Shown here: in pieces, positions 25,901 through 38,400 of the stretch
Numbering within the stretch: position 1 is the stretch's first letter
Layout: every line of letters begins with the position of its first letter
Origin: Colias croceus
Taxonomy: Eukaryota > Arthropoda > Insecta > Lepidoptera > Pieridae
Direction of reading: 5' to 3'
NCBI RefSeq assembly: GCF_905220415.1
Contig: NC_059539.1
Coordinates: forward strand, 3,968,001 to 4,032,000
DNA: 64,000 nucleotides
The notes under the pieces: generated by a model
The model's database searches: none
What the model saw: the letters and a program-made list of their open reading frames with translations, nothing else
Told to the model about the DNA's origin: nothing
Program-made: the position numbers and the translations under genes

Positions 25901-26542
25901 CAAAATAAATCAAATTAGACGCTTCACTATATAGGAAACAATGAAACAAAGTATGATGTTAAAAGTCGCAATTAATGGAAGACAATGATGCAGAGACTAA
26001 AGACTGAAGTCTCATCAATCAGCAATTCAGCTCTTCTATCTTTGCTTGTTACACATAATTAATCATGAAATATAATTAAAATTCTCGATGACACGCCACA
26101 GTCCGTAAATTTGTTTGAAGATTAAAGGACACGGAATCCTTCGATCATTCTTGAAGTTAGTCCCGGCCTTAGCAATGTTAATTGAAATTTTAGTTGGAAT
26201 TTTTAATGTCGTCGCGAACGCTTTTACTTTTAGTTACCTCGGCGTTTTTTTTTTGTTTCTTAGGTAGGAACCTAATGTACTATTATATATTCTGTGCTTG
26301 TAGATATTAATGCATATTGTTTTTTAAATGGAGAAATATGTACAACGCCTGGATACATGGTTTATAAAAAGGACGTTTAAAGATTTCAAGTTGAGAATTT
26401 TACATTCGAGTCACGTAAACTTTCCAGTTAGATCGGGACAGAATAACGTAGTTATAATTACATTACTTTCTTCTGAACTATGAAATGATTATAGTTGTAA
26501 ATTCCTTTACAGATTATCCCGACAGTTTCGGCATATCATCTA
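25901..26542. other. Presumed intron, nothing recognised
   Basis: AT-rich non-coding sequence. The 61-codon frame at 26485-26670 is an artefact of the Helitron that follows. Confidence 0.5.
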
Positions 26543-26786
26543 CTAGATTTCCGCCCACGGCTTCGCCCGCGTTTGCAAAGGAAAACCCGCATAGTTCCCG
26601 TTCCCGTGGGATTTCCGGGATAAAAACTATCCTATGTGTTAATCCAAGTTACCCTCTATATGTGTGCTAAATTTCATTGTAATCGGTTCAGTAGTTTTTA
26701 CGTGAAAGAGTAACAAACATCCATCATCCATATATCCATACATCCATACTTACAAACTTTCGCCTTTATAATATATATTAGATAGA
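26543..26786 (-). mobile_element. Non-autonomous Helitron, complete ends
   Basis: Read on the minus strand it starts TCTATCTAATATATATTATA and ends GGCGGAAATCTAG, with A before and T after. The GC-rich segment before the CTAG end (GCGGGCGAAGCCGTGGGCGG) can form the subterminal hairpin typical of Helitron 3' ends. Its 244 bp carry no gene. It shares its body with the degraded copy at 12216 and part of the copy at 44719. Confidence 0.85.
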
Positions 26787-27658
26787 TTAGATTCAAAGTA
26801 CCACTACCATCTGCTCTAATTGCATTCATATGTTTGCCTATAGATTGTTACTTACATTATTCGCTCCGGTAATCAATTTTTCATAGCAATGTATGCTGTT
26901 ATCAGTATAAGTGGCCGTGCCTTGTCAACACCGTAAAGTAACATTAACGAGTGTGAGATAATGTTAGATTTGAGGCGCCTGCCGTCTGCCACACTGTAAT
27001 TACCTAGTGACTCAGCACAGCTTTGTTCAGCATAGGATCCGCGAACAAACTTGTTTTAATTAATTTCGTGTCTCGAACAAGCCTGAAAGCTGATTGTTAT
27101 CTACTTAGTTGCTGTTAGCGCTCCGGACTCTGATAATGAAGCAACATATTGTAAAGTTATGATGTTGATGGCGATTGTCTTCGTAGAAGGATCTCCTTAG
27201 TTAAAGTGGGGTCTTACGTCCCTAAATGGATATATTATGTAATACATATATTCGTTTGAATAATTTTCGTTGCGTAAGGCAGGCTTTTGTAAGTCAAATT
27301 GGACATTGGAGCTTACGATAAAGCTATCAAAATTGCTATATAAAAATATATAAAACAACGCCTCGAAGGTTGAAAAAAATATTCTCGAAAGGAGTTTCCG
27401 CAAATATGTAGGTACTGTGATTTCGCCTCTATTGAGATAATAATTTTAGCCCTCTGAAACTTCTTTGACATGCATAAAATTTAATAATTTTATTTCGACA
27501 AGGTTTCTATCAATCAAACAAATATACATAAATAAGAATTTACTATAAGATAAACTAAACTCCAATTTATCGATGCATATTCCTACTGATAGTTATCCTC
27601 CATCTTCCTTAGTGCGTTTATAATTTCACCAAGTTGGACGGACGTGTTTGGGGCGCCG
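26787..27658. other. Presumed intron, nothing recognised
   Basis: Mostly AT-rich. The minus-strand 68-codon frame at 27197-27403 shows no recognisable motif. Confidence 0.5.
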
Positions 27659-27672
27659 GTTGCCATGGCAAC
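27659..27672. promoter_or_regulatory. Perfect RFX X-box palindrome GTTGCCATGGCAAC
   Basis: The 14-base palindrome equals the optimal binding site of RFX winged-helix factors, which drive ciliary gene promoters in sensory neurons of insects. It lies in a small GC-raised island (27640-27685, with GGGGCGCCG). No ciliary gene or exon is visible nearby, so it may be an isolated enhancer site or a promoter of an unseen non-coding RNA. Identity of the motif is seen; use in vivo is inferred. Confidence 0.5.
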
Positions 27673-30529
27673 GGGTGAATTATGGACTGTCTTTATATCG
27701 TTAGTAGCAATTCGCTACGGACAGTAATTTTCTAATATATGAAGGCACATAGAAATTATAATACTAACTAATGAAAGAAATGAACAAATCAAATAATTAT
27801 TATCCTCTTCTTAATATAAATCAGAATTAATAGATACTTATAGTAATCGAGTTATATAAACTGGTTCGTGTTATTAATGTATTTAATGTAAACATATATT
27901 TATTAATGTATTATGAATAAATTTATGAGACAGATTAAAAGACTTCTTTGATAGTAGTAGTCACATGTTTCATTCGACTAATATTAAAATTAAATGACAC
28001 ATCCAAATCGCTTATAAACAACTTCTAACCCTTTGAATGACAAAACTAACTATAAACATTAACAACATTAAACTTATTCATCATTAATTTTAATAACAAC
28101 CTTTTTGATACGCCTTTATATTATTTATTGATTCTTCAAATTATAATTAGTAGCAATTACGATACCAAATTCTTGACCGCACCACAATTTAATGCCATGA
28201 CTAGCTAAAGTTGATTGCCCGCACACGGAGTCCGTATCTAAGTCATCACGGTTTACATTGCTGCGGAAGCTTGAATACATTCTCTGCTAGCTGGCTTATA
28301 ACACAGCAATGGACTAAAAAACTTTGACTAACGCTAGGTGACTAATAATATAAGGATGAAAGGTTAAAAAAGGTTCTCGCATTAATAAACGAATTATAAG
28401 TGGCTGTTATTTCAAATGTAAATTTTAATAACGTTTTAGTTAGCCTATGATTATGATCGCACGTGATAGATTCGACGATGGAGATTTTCCTATACATGTT
28501 TGTGTATCCTTGTTTGTTTAATTGTGCAGAGGAAACCAGACGTCACTTTCTAATCTCCTTATAATGTATTATCATCACCGGCTATTATTGCGAACAGTTT
28601 CAAGGAAATTTCAAAACAAAACGTTCGCTTGTCGAATAGTTACTTCCTTTTCCTATGTAATCTTGTTTGAATTAGTATTTATTATTGAACTAGATTTTAA
28701 TGAGGTCGAAAATCTAAATATATGAAGAGTAATGGATAATTTCCGAACGATATCTTACAAAGCATGACCCTTCATAATTCGTTAAATATAATTTTAGGGA
28801 CCTTAATTTATTTGTACAATTATTAGTTTCCGTAACAGGGGACCGTCATTCAAACAGAACAAATAAACTGTGGGAGACTTTGTTTATTTTTGTTTAAGGC
28901 TAAATTGGTTCTTCTGAGAATACGCGGTAAGATCGGTAATCGCTAAGTAAATAAGTGAACACTATGCTCACTAAAATACAGAATCCTTTTGGAAAAACTA
29001 ACATTCCAAAGGCAATCTAACAATATACATCCTCAACCAATTTGAGTTTATAAAGATTTTATACAATTATAGTGGCACGCCCTCGCTTAAGTTGGGAGAA
29101 AAGAAAAAATATACGTTTTAATAAAACAACCAGTACAAATTGACCTCTCTGGTGTATGACAACGTGAATGCAAAAGAGACCAAGCTGTTATTCTGGATTT
29201 AGACAATAGGTACAATGATTTTAAAATGCACTTGATATGCATAGTTTTATTAATAGTTTGAGTAAGGAAAATATGAATAACATTAATTATGATTTCGGTT
29301 CGTTAAGTCGTTATTAAAAGATAAGCTTTATCGGACAAAATACGATTGAGATTACAATTTAAACTTATTAGTGATAAAGTTCCAAGGAAATATAAGAAAT
29401 ATTAATTAATATCTATTGTAAGATTCGCTGCCAAACGCTGTGGCCGACTTCGTAGTTTATAACCTGTAATCCAAACCAGTTTGCCCAACGTGGCCTGAGC
29501 GGAGAGGGTATGATACCAAAGCAGGTGTACTGAGCCTACTGACTCAATGAGAATTCCAATTCAACCATATATAGCCTATAAAAGATTTATTTTACTCGTC
29601 GTTTCATTTAAATAATGTTCCACAACAATTATACGACATGCCCGAATGTAGGTTTATAACGTATCTTGAGACTTTCCTTCGGTCATTGAATTGTTTGTCA
29701 GAAACAAAATATATTTGTATATTTTTGATTGAGACAATCGTTGTAATGTTTTAAATTTTAAAACAATTCTATTAACAAAAAAAAAAACACATTTTGATAC
29801 ATTTCGAATGTAAGTTTTTAATGTACTTACATACAATTGTTGGGTTGTATCCACGAATATAAAAATATGCCACGTGAAACGGATACGGTTTAACAATATG
29901 TACCTAGTTGTTTTATTATTATTAGAAGATCTTTAAAAGTATTTTGTAAAGTGAATTTAAAGAATGCTAGACAAATGTGTCTTGTATCAAACAGTAATAA
30001 TGGATTCAAGAACAAGTTTGGGGTGGCGTGTCTATAACGCATCTTTAATAATTTAGCGGCCCGGGTCCCTGCCGGCCCTACTTGAATAATGGATGCAACG
30101 ATAATATGAGTAGACCGTCTGAATATTTTCATGCATATGTCTATATTATACTTGGATTATTAAGTAATGAATTATAGACGTTCAGCGTTTATAGACTAGG
30201 CCATGTATGGTGAGATTGTAGAAATATTGTCAATAAAATCATTGATTGTTTGGTGTTTGTGGTAGAACATTGATTTTCCTGTTAATTACGTTTAATTAGT
30301 GCGAACATACTTTTCTTTATTCAAAATAATTAAGTACATTTTATTAAGGAAAACTCTATAGGCTATATATTTTGTTGCTTTATCCGTCAATCAATTTTAA
30401 AAAATGGTAACAAGCACAAACAGTCGTCTCTAATTGGGGTTAGAATTATTGGTTGTTCTGTTATTATTTCTCAATTTGACTGTTAATTTATAGACGTATC
30501 GTATATTTGCATGAGGGTGCACCAGAATG
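27673..30529. other. Presumed intron, AT-rich, no gene
   Basis: No gene or transposon terminus recognised. Minus-strand frames at 29654-29896 and 29890-30132 and the plus-strand frame at 28522-28725 are short and featureless. Confidence 0.5.
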
Positions 30530-31350
30530 CATTTAATTCGTTAATAAATCAGACGGCGGGGGTGGTCGGGTTCATTAGATAGATCGCCTGGGGCCTTCCG
30601 GGCTCTTCTGCCCACTCCATCCGTACTTCTGTTGCTCCATACATTTAATTTGGCAAGGCTAACGCGTGATAGCCATATCTTGAAATAGATATTTCACGTC
30701 CACAATAAGATAAGGGTTTCCGAAGTTTTGGCGCTACCCAATCATTAATAACTTTGGTACCGATCTCAATTCAATCATAAGCAATTGACGATTATAATTT
30801 TCCGTAATCCGTATTCGAACATTAACAAGCGAGCGTATTAAAGGCTTGAAAAAGTTTTAATTTTATCTTCTATTAAAATAGTTGTACAGAGTTGAAAATC
30901 TTACTTAAATAAGTTATTAATTGGCTCTCATAACTCGAGCTTATCGCTGGCATAAATTAAGGTAGATATTCGCGCGCGGGCGCCTCGTCCACGCACGTAG
31001 TAAAACTTTTAATTGCATTCGGCTCTGTCAGTGTCGTCAACACTGAAAGTTATGAACACCCCAGCAACTATACTCATTAAATACATAAAAATGTTTACTA
31101 GACTTATAATAGAATGTTTAAGGACGACATAAGAAAGTTTTTTCAGCAAATTAAATTGTCACTGTTTACGCAGTGGGCAGGGTAAACATAAAACAATAGA
31201 GGCCAGGACCGGACGAGAGACTCATTAATTTAGATGATTGTACAATTATCTAAATATAAGCGGAGCGAGACGCCCATGCGGGGGCAGGGTGTAGTGTACT
31301 TTAACCCGAAAAGGAGGGAGGGGAGCGGGCACTCGTTTTTAATTAAACCG
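30530..31350. promoter_or_regulatory. Cluster of candidate regulatory blocks
   Basis: Three GC-raised patches lie close together: 30550-30640 (GACGGCGGGGGTGGTCGGG), 30965-31005 (CGCGCGCGGGCGCCTCGTCC) and 31255-31350, the last with GGAGCGGGCACTCG beside TTTTTAATTAAACC. They sit about 1-2 kb inside the candidate first exon at 32295, where first-intron enhancers are common. Enhancer function is inferred. Confidence 0.25.
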
Positions 31351-32294
31351 GCGATGAAATGAAGTGGTCCATGTAATATTACTTATAAATATATTGTAAA
31401 AATTAATTTCAACTTACCTAGGTATCTCGTTAATAAAGTTTTTATAACACCCCAGCACAGGAATTTCACTTTATTGCCATCTTTATTAGTTAGTTTGTAA
31501 TAGTTTGACGTGTTAACATTTATTAAAATAATTTATGGCTTCGGGATATGGCATACATTCTAGCCCAGTATTCACAAGAGTAGCTGCTAGCACTTGGGCA
31601 ATACAATTCTTAAACTCCGCTACCGCTATATTGAAGTCTCTGCAGAAGGGTTGTAGGTACGCCACGGTCCGCTTCTTTATTTGTTTTTCGTTAAAGCTTT
31701 AATTAAAAGTGGGATTATTTTAAAGAAAACTGCTGTTCAAAGTAAATAAATCTGTGATGGTTTAATTATCTCTTTGTAATTGAGTTTTACCTTGTTATTA
31801 GATGTTTCATTGAAATTTTCAAAAAATCTGTTGTTGTTAGAAAGTATTCTGACCCTGTTTTATTTTTTTATATTTATTAGGTGGCCATTATATTCAACTG
31901 TTTCATAAATAAAGCATTGTGATTCGTATAGGTACCTCAAATATCTACGTCTGTAGAATTTGCATAGCATAAGTAAACCCTCGTAAGTCCCTTTAGCTAA
32001 TAATAATAATGTAAAGTACAAAGGCTGCCGATGCTTGTAACGTCAATGTTTTTGCTTTTAGTTTATGACGTATTGTTTAGTTTCTAAATAATAGTTGATG
32101 TTGTTGGCTGGGACTTGGTGGTGTCTCGAGGCTGCACGTGGTGTTTGTTCGATGTTCCGTGATATTATATTCATCTAAATTCTATTCAGCTGCTAAAATA
32201 ACTTATTTATTACTACAAAAAGCACGCAACGCAACAAAATTTGATACTTAATACAAGCAACTTCACTACAATGCAGGACTATTGTTTATTTTAC
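31351..32294. other. Presumed start of the large first intron
   Basis: AT-rich, non-coding. On the minus strand it begins with the donor GTAAAA at 32294-32289. Nothing else recognised. Confidence 0.45.
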
Positions 32295-32612
32295 CTGAAG
32301 GCTTTTGTCCTCAGAGGTCCGTTAATCGTAAGTCCAGGTTTGGTGCCTCGTGGGGCCGCCGGTCTCCGAATCGACACGATTCACCAAACAAAAAAAAATC
32401 AACAATAACAAAAAATTCACTAAACTTGTTAACTTAAACTATTCCACCGAGAGTAGTCAGGTACTTTTTAAGTTCGACGGAACAAAAGACTCAATGCACA
32501 AAAACTTATTAACAAACTTTAAAACAAAAACTGTGTGGAAAGAGAACTTCGAAAAAAGTAGTTGTTTACGGGGATCGACGACACTTCCCCTCGCAGCGAT
32601 TCGGTTGCGACT
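32295..32612 (-). other. Candidate untranslated first exon and promoter of a minus-strand gene (LMO4-like?)
   Basis: The segment ends on the minus strand at GCCTTCAG|GTAAAATAAAC, a good splice donor. It contains no ATG on that strand: none occurs from about 32724 down to 32174. Its upstream part is CpG-rich, and TCAGTC with its A at 32612 resembles an arthropod initiator; no clear TATA or DPE is seen. The GC-to-AT gradient and T/A-rich leader look like an insect 5' UTR. The nearest downstream coding exon on this strand is the LIM exon at 6233-6594, whose acceptor precedes only untranslated sequence, so the two could be joined across a 25.7-kb intron. The 131-codon plus-strand frame (32350-32745) is probably spurious. 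The start site and the gene link are inferred. Confidence 0.4.
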
Positions 32613-35072
32613 GAAGCACGCGGTCGCTCGCGGTGGGGAGGGGAGCGGGGAAGGGGTCTCCCGGCCCCGCGCCTCACCGTATTATTTGATTAATTCGCCT
32701 CCCCTTGTATACTCGGCAAGTCGTCATTACGACGATGAACGTTAAGTTTTTAAATTTTGAATAAGAGAAGCCACACCTACACTGTTTAATTATTTAATTG
32801 AATTAATTAAGATCTACTGACATAAACCAAGATTAGACGTTAATAAGCAAAAAGTTGAAGGATCCGTCCCGTTCTTGGTTAATTACGACGACCGTGATAC
32901 TACGGCAAAAAATCCTGCTTGAAATAATGAGTAATACCAACCAAGAAACATAAGTCCCGCTAATTGGAGTGCATTTGCATACTGAAGTTAAATAAAGTCT
33001 GAGTGAGTTATTTTGACGTAGCGAATACCGGCAAATGGCGGGTTAATAAGGAAGGTATAATAAAGTGTATAATAAAAAATGTTACGGTAAAATATTATGC
33101 AGTTTATTAAGCGGGTTACACTAAGGCTTTTTATCGTTTCCATTGTTGGTGACAAATTAATGAAGTAAGCAAGACTTAATCAAGATAAATGGCACGTCCA
33201 TCAAAGTTTAACTTGCATTAGATAAATATGTACTATTAGTTATTACAATCGTCCTTATTATTAGTAGAATTTAAATAAAATAGGTAGGTAAGTGATAATT
33301 AAAATATATTTCAATAACAATTTAAATTATTTTTTACAGTCATATTTTTGTAATTGTCACTTTTATGCCTACCTATGCTTGGTATATTGCCTACTTATAA
33401 ATTCAGATACTTATAACATTGTAGATTATTTTTTAACCTATAAACCTACCTATCTAACTATCCTTTACCTACCTACTTAATATTTAACGAAATTATCACG
33501 TTAATCTTATTAGTTACTAAATATATTTTTTCTCCTTATTTCATATTTTTCTTCTACAAAAACAACAAGACAAGCTCGACAACGTTATCCACAGATAATA
33601 TAAAACTATGGGTACTAGACGAAACTATGTTTGTTATATATATAATAGACGAAGTAAAATTTTGTTATCTTATTAAAATTTCTTAAATTAATTAAAAGAG
33701 GGATTGATGACATACGAAAACCCGTACAATACACGCAAATGCTTAAAGTATGAAGACAAATGATAAAATAATAAGTCATACCTAAACACAACAGTTGGTT
33801 AGTAATTGCAACTTTTCAAGATTAATTTGTTAAGATTACAACAAATGCCCGGAGCCCAGAAAAAAGCAAGGCTAAAATTATGATCGAAAATGTATGTTCA
33901 ATCTACTTATAGGTCAAATCCGATTGAACAGAAAATTTATTACACGTTTCGTGTCGGGTTACGAGGAAAGATCAGGCTTTAAGAGTTAACTCGGTAATTT
34001 TAAGAATCATTGAGCCGATACGCTTTGCCTTGATTGGATCAGCGCGGGCGCATCTTTTGTGGCCAATCGGTAACATATACGTGAGCAATGGTGAAGAATA
34101 AGTGTCTATTGTTTCTTATGCTGCTTTTTTAAAAGAACGGGATGGTTATGCACGCAGTTTTAAAATTTGTAAACGGGTTTAAGTAGGTATTATGATGAAG
34201 GATTTATCACATCTCCCTAATATTTGCCATGGTCGTATGCAAAATACTATAAAACCTAAAGCTATTTTTGTAATCGTAATAGAGCATAATATTTTTCATT
34301 CAATCAATGGAATGCCAATGGTTCCAAACGTATAGAAAAGAATATTTATTAACGAATACAAACAGCATATTTACGTAACAACTATCAACTAATATATTAA
34401 AATTGCAAATAAACAATATCTTGTTTAAATGTATGATGAAATTATATAAAAACAAAACTATAACTCCAAGAAACAAATTATGATGTATGCAATACACATA
34501 CAGGGTTAACGTGTTTCAGCGGCACGACCGATATCCGCTTCGAAATTAATCTTAGTTTAAAATTAATGGATCTTATTTATCACGGGTATTACGTTTGGCT
34601 GTATAAAATGCTAATTGATGACTCATATTATAGTACTCTAGAAATGATAATCTTGCTTTCGTTATGATTGTTCTTTTGCTTATAAATTAATAAGAAGCGT
34701 GCCTTGAGTTGAGTGGAACAGAGTTAGTATTATATACTTATATTTATATACTTATATTTATATTTATTTTGTAAAATTATATAAATATACATGAAAAAAT
34801 TGAAAATGCCTTATGCCACGTTTACGAAAAAAATTATCTTTAGTCAAATAATACAGATCGCGTCCATAGCAGAAAATGGGTATCGTAATGATCACGTGGC
34901 ATCACAAAATATCGTTGTGGGTGCTTAGTAATTGGTGATATATTGTGTCATTTACACAGAATTGAATTTAATCACAGCAGTTAGGTAACTCTTTATTTTT
35001 AATTAACTTTCTGATTTTAACTCAAGTATTTGGTACCACTATAAATCACGTAGACCTACTAGAAGGTAGCCA
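32613..35072. other. Upstream CpG-rich promoter flank, then AT-rich non-coding DNA
   Basis: From 32613 to about 32740 the sequence is GC/CpG-rich (GGTGGGGAGGGGAGCGGGG, GGCCCCGCGCC) and would be the proximal promoter of the minus-strand candidate exon. Beyond it the DNA is AT-rich with no gene. An irregular CTTATATTTATA-type repeat lies at 34735-34770. Frames at 33292-33480 and 34300-34497 are low-complexity. Confidence 0.4.
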
Positions 35073-35115
35073 GTCATTTTTCAAAATGGCCACCACGGCC
35101 ATTTTGAAAAATGAC
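35073..35115. repeat. Perfect 19-bp hairpin with a 5-nt loop
   Basis: GTCATTTTTCAAAATGGCC (35073-35091) is followed by ACCAC and then its exact reverse complement (35097-35115). No longer element boundary is seen around it. It might be the core of a palindromic transposon, a transcribed hairpin, or an assembly or duplication product. Confidence 0.85.
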
Positions 35116-36003
35116 AAACGTCGTTGAATGTTTTCTTAAATAAAATTTTCTTCAAAGATTGGTACATTGGCATAGTGGATAATGTGCAGATAAACTGAAA
35201 AGTCGAATAATATTTTTTTTACACCCAAGTCTAGTGTCAAATAGCTTTTTTGCAGTTGGAGAACTTGGAGAACATAAACATTGACAGACGAAACATTGAG
35301 CCACCACTACGTAGGTAATATAATTATTAAGTTAGATAAAAAAAATTATAACTGAACAACAACATTTTATTACAAATTTAAATTTGTCAACAAAATAGAC
35401 AGATTACAGACTGTCCGTGACCTCGTAGGAAGTAAAAGATAATTAACTTGTTATTTCATTAAAATTTGTTTTGTTTGTTTTTTTTATCTAAATCTGAACA
35501 CAAGGTAACTTTCCTAGTGCGCTAATAGCTCTACCGTCATCAATATTTTTCATCTTTTCAGCTAGAGATAAATACGAATAATCTACTTTTGCATATTAAT
35601 AAAAAAAGCGTTGCAAAATAAAATTGAAAATATAGGACGTACTAAGGAATATGTAAAAAAAATAAGTAAAGTACATGTTAATACATTTTTTGTTATTTAT
35701 TAAATAAAATATGCAGCAATGATCAAGTTACAGAAGCTAACTACGGTTAGAAGTGTTAGAACAGCAATTGGGTTTTCATGTGTTTACTTTTCAATAAACA
35801 TCGCGCACTTAAAGCTAATAATGGTAATCATAAATATTATAATTTCTGTTTATAACTAAACAATGTTGCATGTAACCTATACCTCGACGGTCGGAATATT
35901 TATTTTCAGATGAACAACTTTGTATTAATTATTTTGTTGTCCTGAGCTCGCAAATGAATCATTTTTATGCTATGAAGATTTGTTTGAATTTATTAAGTAG
36001 GTA
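35116..36003. other. AT-rich non-coding DNA
   Basis: Nothing recognised beyond T runs. A GGCATAGTGGATAATG string near 35169-35184 resembles a tRNA A-box but has no matching B-box. Confidence 0.5.
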
Positions 36004-36433
36004 AGGGAGCGTCCATAAATTACGTGAGGTGTTATTTCAATTTTTTGATCCTCCCTCCCCCCATGGTGAGATGTCGTGAGATTTTACTTAACCCCCTCCC
36101 TCATCCCCCAATCTCACGTGAGATTTTTCAAAATGTGGGTTTCTTATGTAAACGTATTGATTTATCATTGTGAAAAGAAAAAAAATTGCTTCGTGCTTTT
36201 ATTTACGACTAGTTAAAACTAGAAATTAATATTGCTGAAAGTTATAGTTAAGTGTAATAAAAAATTAACAAGAGAATACTTAAATCATAAATTATTTTTG
36301 TTTCAATTTGAAAAGTAATTGCGTGTTATTTGCCTAAAGAGGGGGGGCCCCTCTCCCCAACGTAAGGTTAGATGAGATTTGATTCGACCCCCTCCCCCCC
36401 AAAATCACCTCACGTAATTTATGGACGCCCCCT
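36004..36433. mobile_element. MITE with 28-bp terminal inverted repeats
   Basis: The left end AGGGAGCGTCCATAAATTAC (36004 onward) and the reverse complement of the right end AGGGGGCGTCCATAAATTAC (to 36433) match over 28 bp with one mismatch. C-rich tracts lie next to both termini (CCTCCCTCCCCCC and ACCCCCTCCCCCCC), and the centre is AT-rich and non-coding. No clean target duplication is visible, so the superfamily is undecided. I recall the GGGCGTCCATAAATTACG terminus as widespread in insects. Confidence 0.85.
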
Positions 36434-37979
36434 AAGTGAAATATTAACAATTTTAACACTTAAAAAAAACTCATTTTCCTACTTTGTATATCCGTCATGA
36501 AGTCACGCTATGATTTTATGAGCTTTTCAACAATCATTTATACTAATGTAGTAAACAGAGCCATGATTTTATTGAAAAAAAGAATCTCTATAGTATCGCG
36601 CTACCAACCTGAAAGCTAGCTCATTCATTTCGTGTTTAACTGTATTAATTAAAAGTCAAATCATATCAAATAAGGTTAATTAAAGTTCAGTATTTTTAAT
36701 TTCATGCTATTACAATATTACTTTTAAGCATGAAACCTTAGTTACTATAACCTATAAGCAATAATTATTTATGTTATCTTTTGAGGTCTCTACAATAAAT
36801 ACACAATGTAAGCAAGCCATAGAAGCAATAAAACTATGATTGTAAGTACAATTAAAATTAATGAGTTTCAATGTCAATGAATTCTGTGTTCAGCCAGCGG
36901 ATAATCTTGAATAATTTTGCCAGGTGAATCTAATATTATATACTCTGCCGTACTTCCAAAGATGACACAATACGGTTGATTTTAAGCCGTGCAACTTAGG
37001 ACAGAGCAATTCATTTGTAGATCTGCGCCTATTGAGCCTAAAATGAAGCTTAACCGCACATAAGTGAAGTGTAAATTCTGCAGCCTGCATGCAAACAAGA
37101 GTACAATTAAGGCAACGGCACACTGCATCTGCAGTAAGGGCGGGCATCCAGCTTCGTCCGTCACAATGCGCCAAATGACGGCCGCCCCGTACGCAAATGA
37201 AGAATATTGTCGGACTCTCTGAATGCTCCTTAATGATGTACCAAACGCCCGTGTGTTAGACTTCACCCACACAGCTTACATTTGCGTGATTGTTAACTTG
37301 TTAATTTAGCATTATTGTACTGTTTTGTCGATTGCTTTCAATGTGTTTCCAAAAGATTTAGCCATCTTCACATACTCGTATGAACTTCGGGGTGTTTTAT
37401 GTTTTTGTTTCCCATTGAATGGTATAATGAAAGAATATGGTGAATAGAAAAGTTTCGCTTTATAAACACGTGAAAACATACCTATAAACTTATGAACTTA
37501 TAAGGATTTAAAGCAGCTGTTGGCTATTAAAGCGGAAAAAATACTAGGTACAATTTCCATTATTACACCTACAGTAAATACGAGAAATTATCCATCGTAA
37601 TCAGATAAACAACAACAACAGCACAATTACTTCAAACGTTACGTAATATTAAGAATTTATAACAGCTGTAACTCAACACGACTCAAGCAGGTGGAAAGAT
37701 TTACTGTGTACAGTTGACCCAGACCTCTGCCTGCAAATTGCCTTTACAAAGGGAGCGATGACGCGGCGTACAAAACGTTTGACCCCACGACTTAGCCTCC
37801 ACACTACAACTTAGTATATTACAATAAATAATATTACCAATACCGTTAACCTTTACGTCGAAAATAAAACAAGATACGCAGTGATCAACGTAATTGGAAT
37901 ATTATCTGAAATGACGAATGACTGCCATTACCCTCCATCACAATTCGGTTAATCAATCAATGAATTTGTCGACCACAAT
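36434..37979. other. Non-coding DNA, no feature recognised
   Basis: Two overlapping minus-strand frames at 36890-37272 lie in slightly GC-raised sequence but have no domain or splice context I can support. A CAACAACAACAAC string lies near 37609-37622. Confidence 0.5.
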
Positions 37980-38400
37980 GTCGTGCATTAATGGAGCAGG
38001 TAGCGTGGAGCTTTGGTAGGGATCAGTGCGAGTCCCTGGATCTTGAAGGATGTGCAAGGCGATGAAATTGGCGAGACAGGACCGACCGGCTTAGCGGCTT
38101 CATCGAACGAGCGCGCATTACATTCGATTGTAGGGCCTGTGCGGCCTAATTGCCAGCATTGTGTCGGCATGCAGATGTGAATGGGCTTTGATTTGGGCCC
38201 GGGGGCGCGGGGCCAGGGGACAAATCGCTCGTTACGGCTGCAGGTAAACTTTCATTGAGCGTCGGAAGGCGTCGGACGTGAGAGGCGGCGGACAAAATGC
38301 CCTCGTTATTCGCCGCCGAATCACTCGCTCATTGTGTTCAGGGAAACGGTAGACGCGGTCGCCGAATAACGAAAAAGACTTTAATGAGGCGTGTGAACGC
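37980..38400. promoter_or_regulatory. Large GC/CpG-rich candidate regulatory block
   Basis: One of the longest GC-raised stretches, with GCCCGGGGGCGCGGGGCC at 38197-38214 and repeated GTCGGAAGGCGTCGGACG-type sequence at 38260-38280. The 60-codon frame on the minus strand at 37988-38170 has no recognisable domain. Its distance of about 5.5 kb upstream of the candidate first exon suits an upstream enhancer or a second promoter. This is inference from composition. Confidence 0.3.

Noticed and set aside
32350..32745. 131-codon plus-strand frame
   Set aside because: No recognisable domain. Its openness is better explained by the ATG-free, CpG-rich minus-strand exon candidate underneath it.
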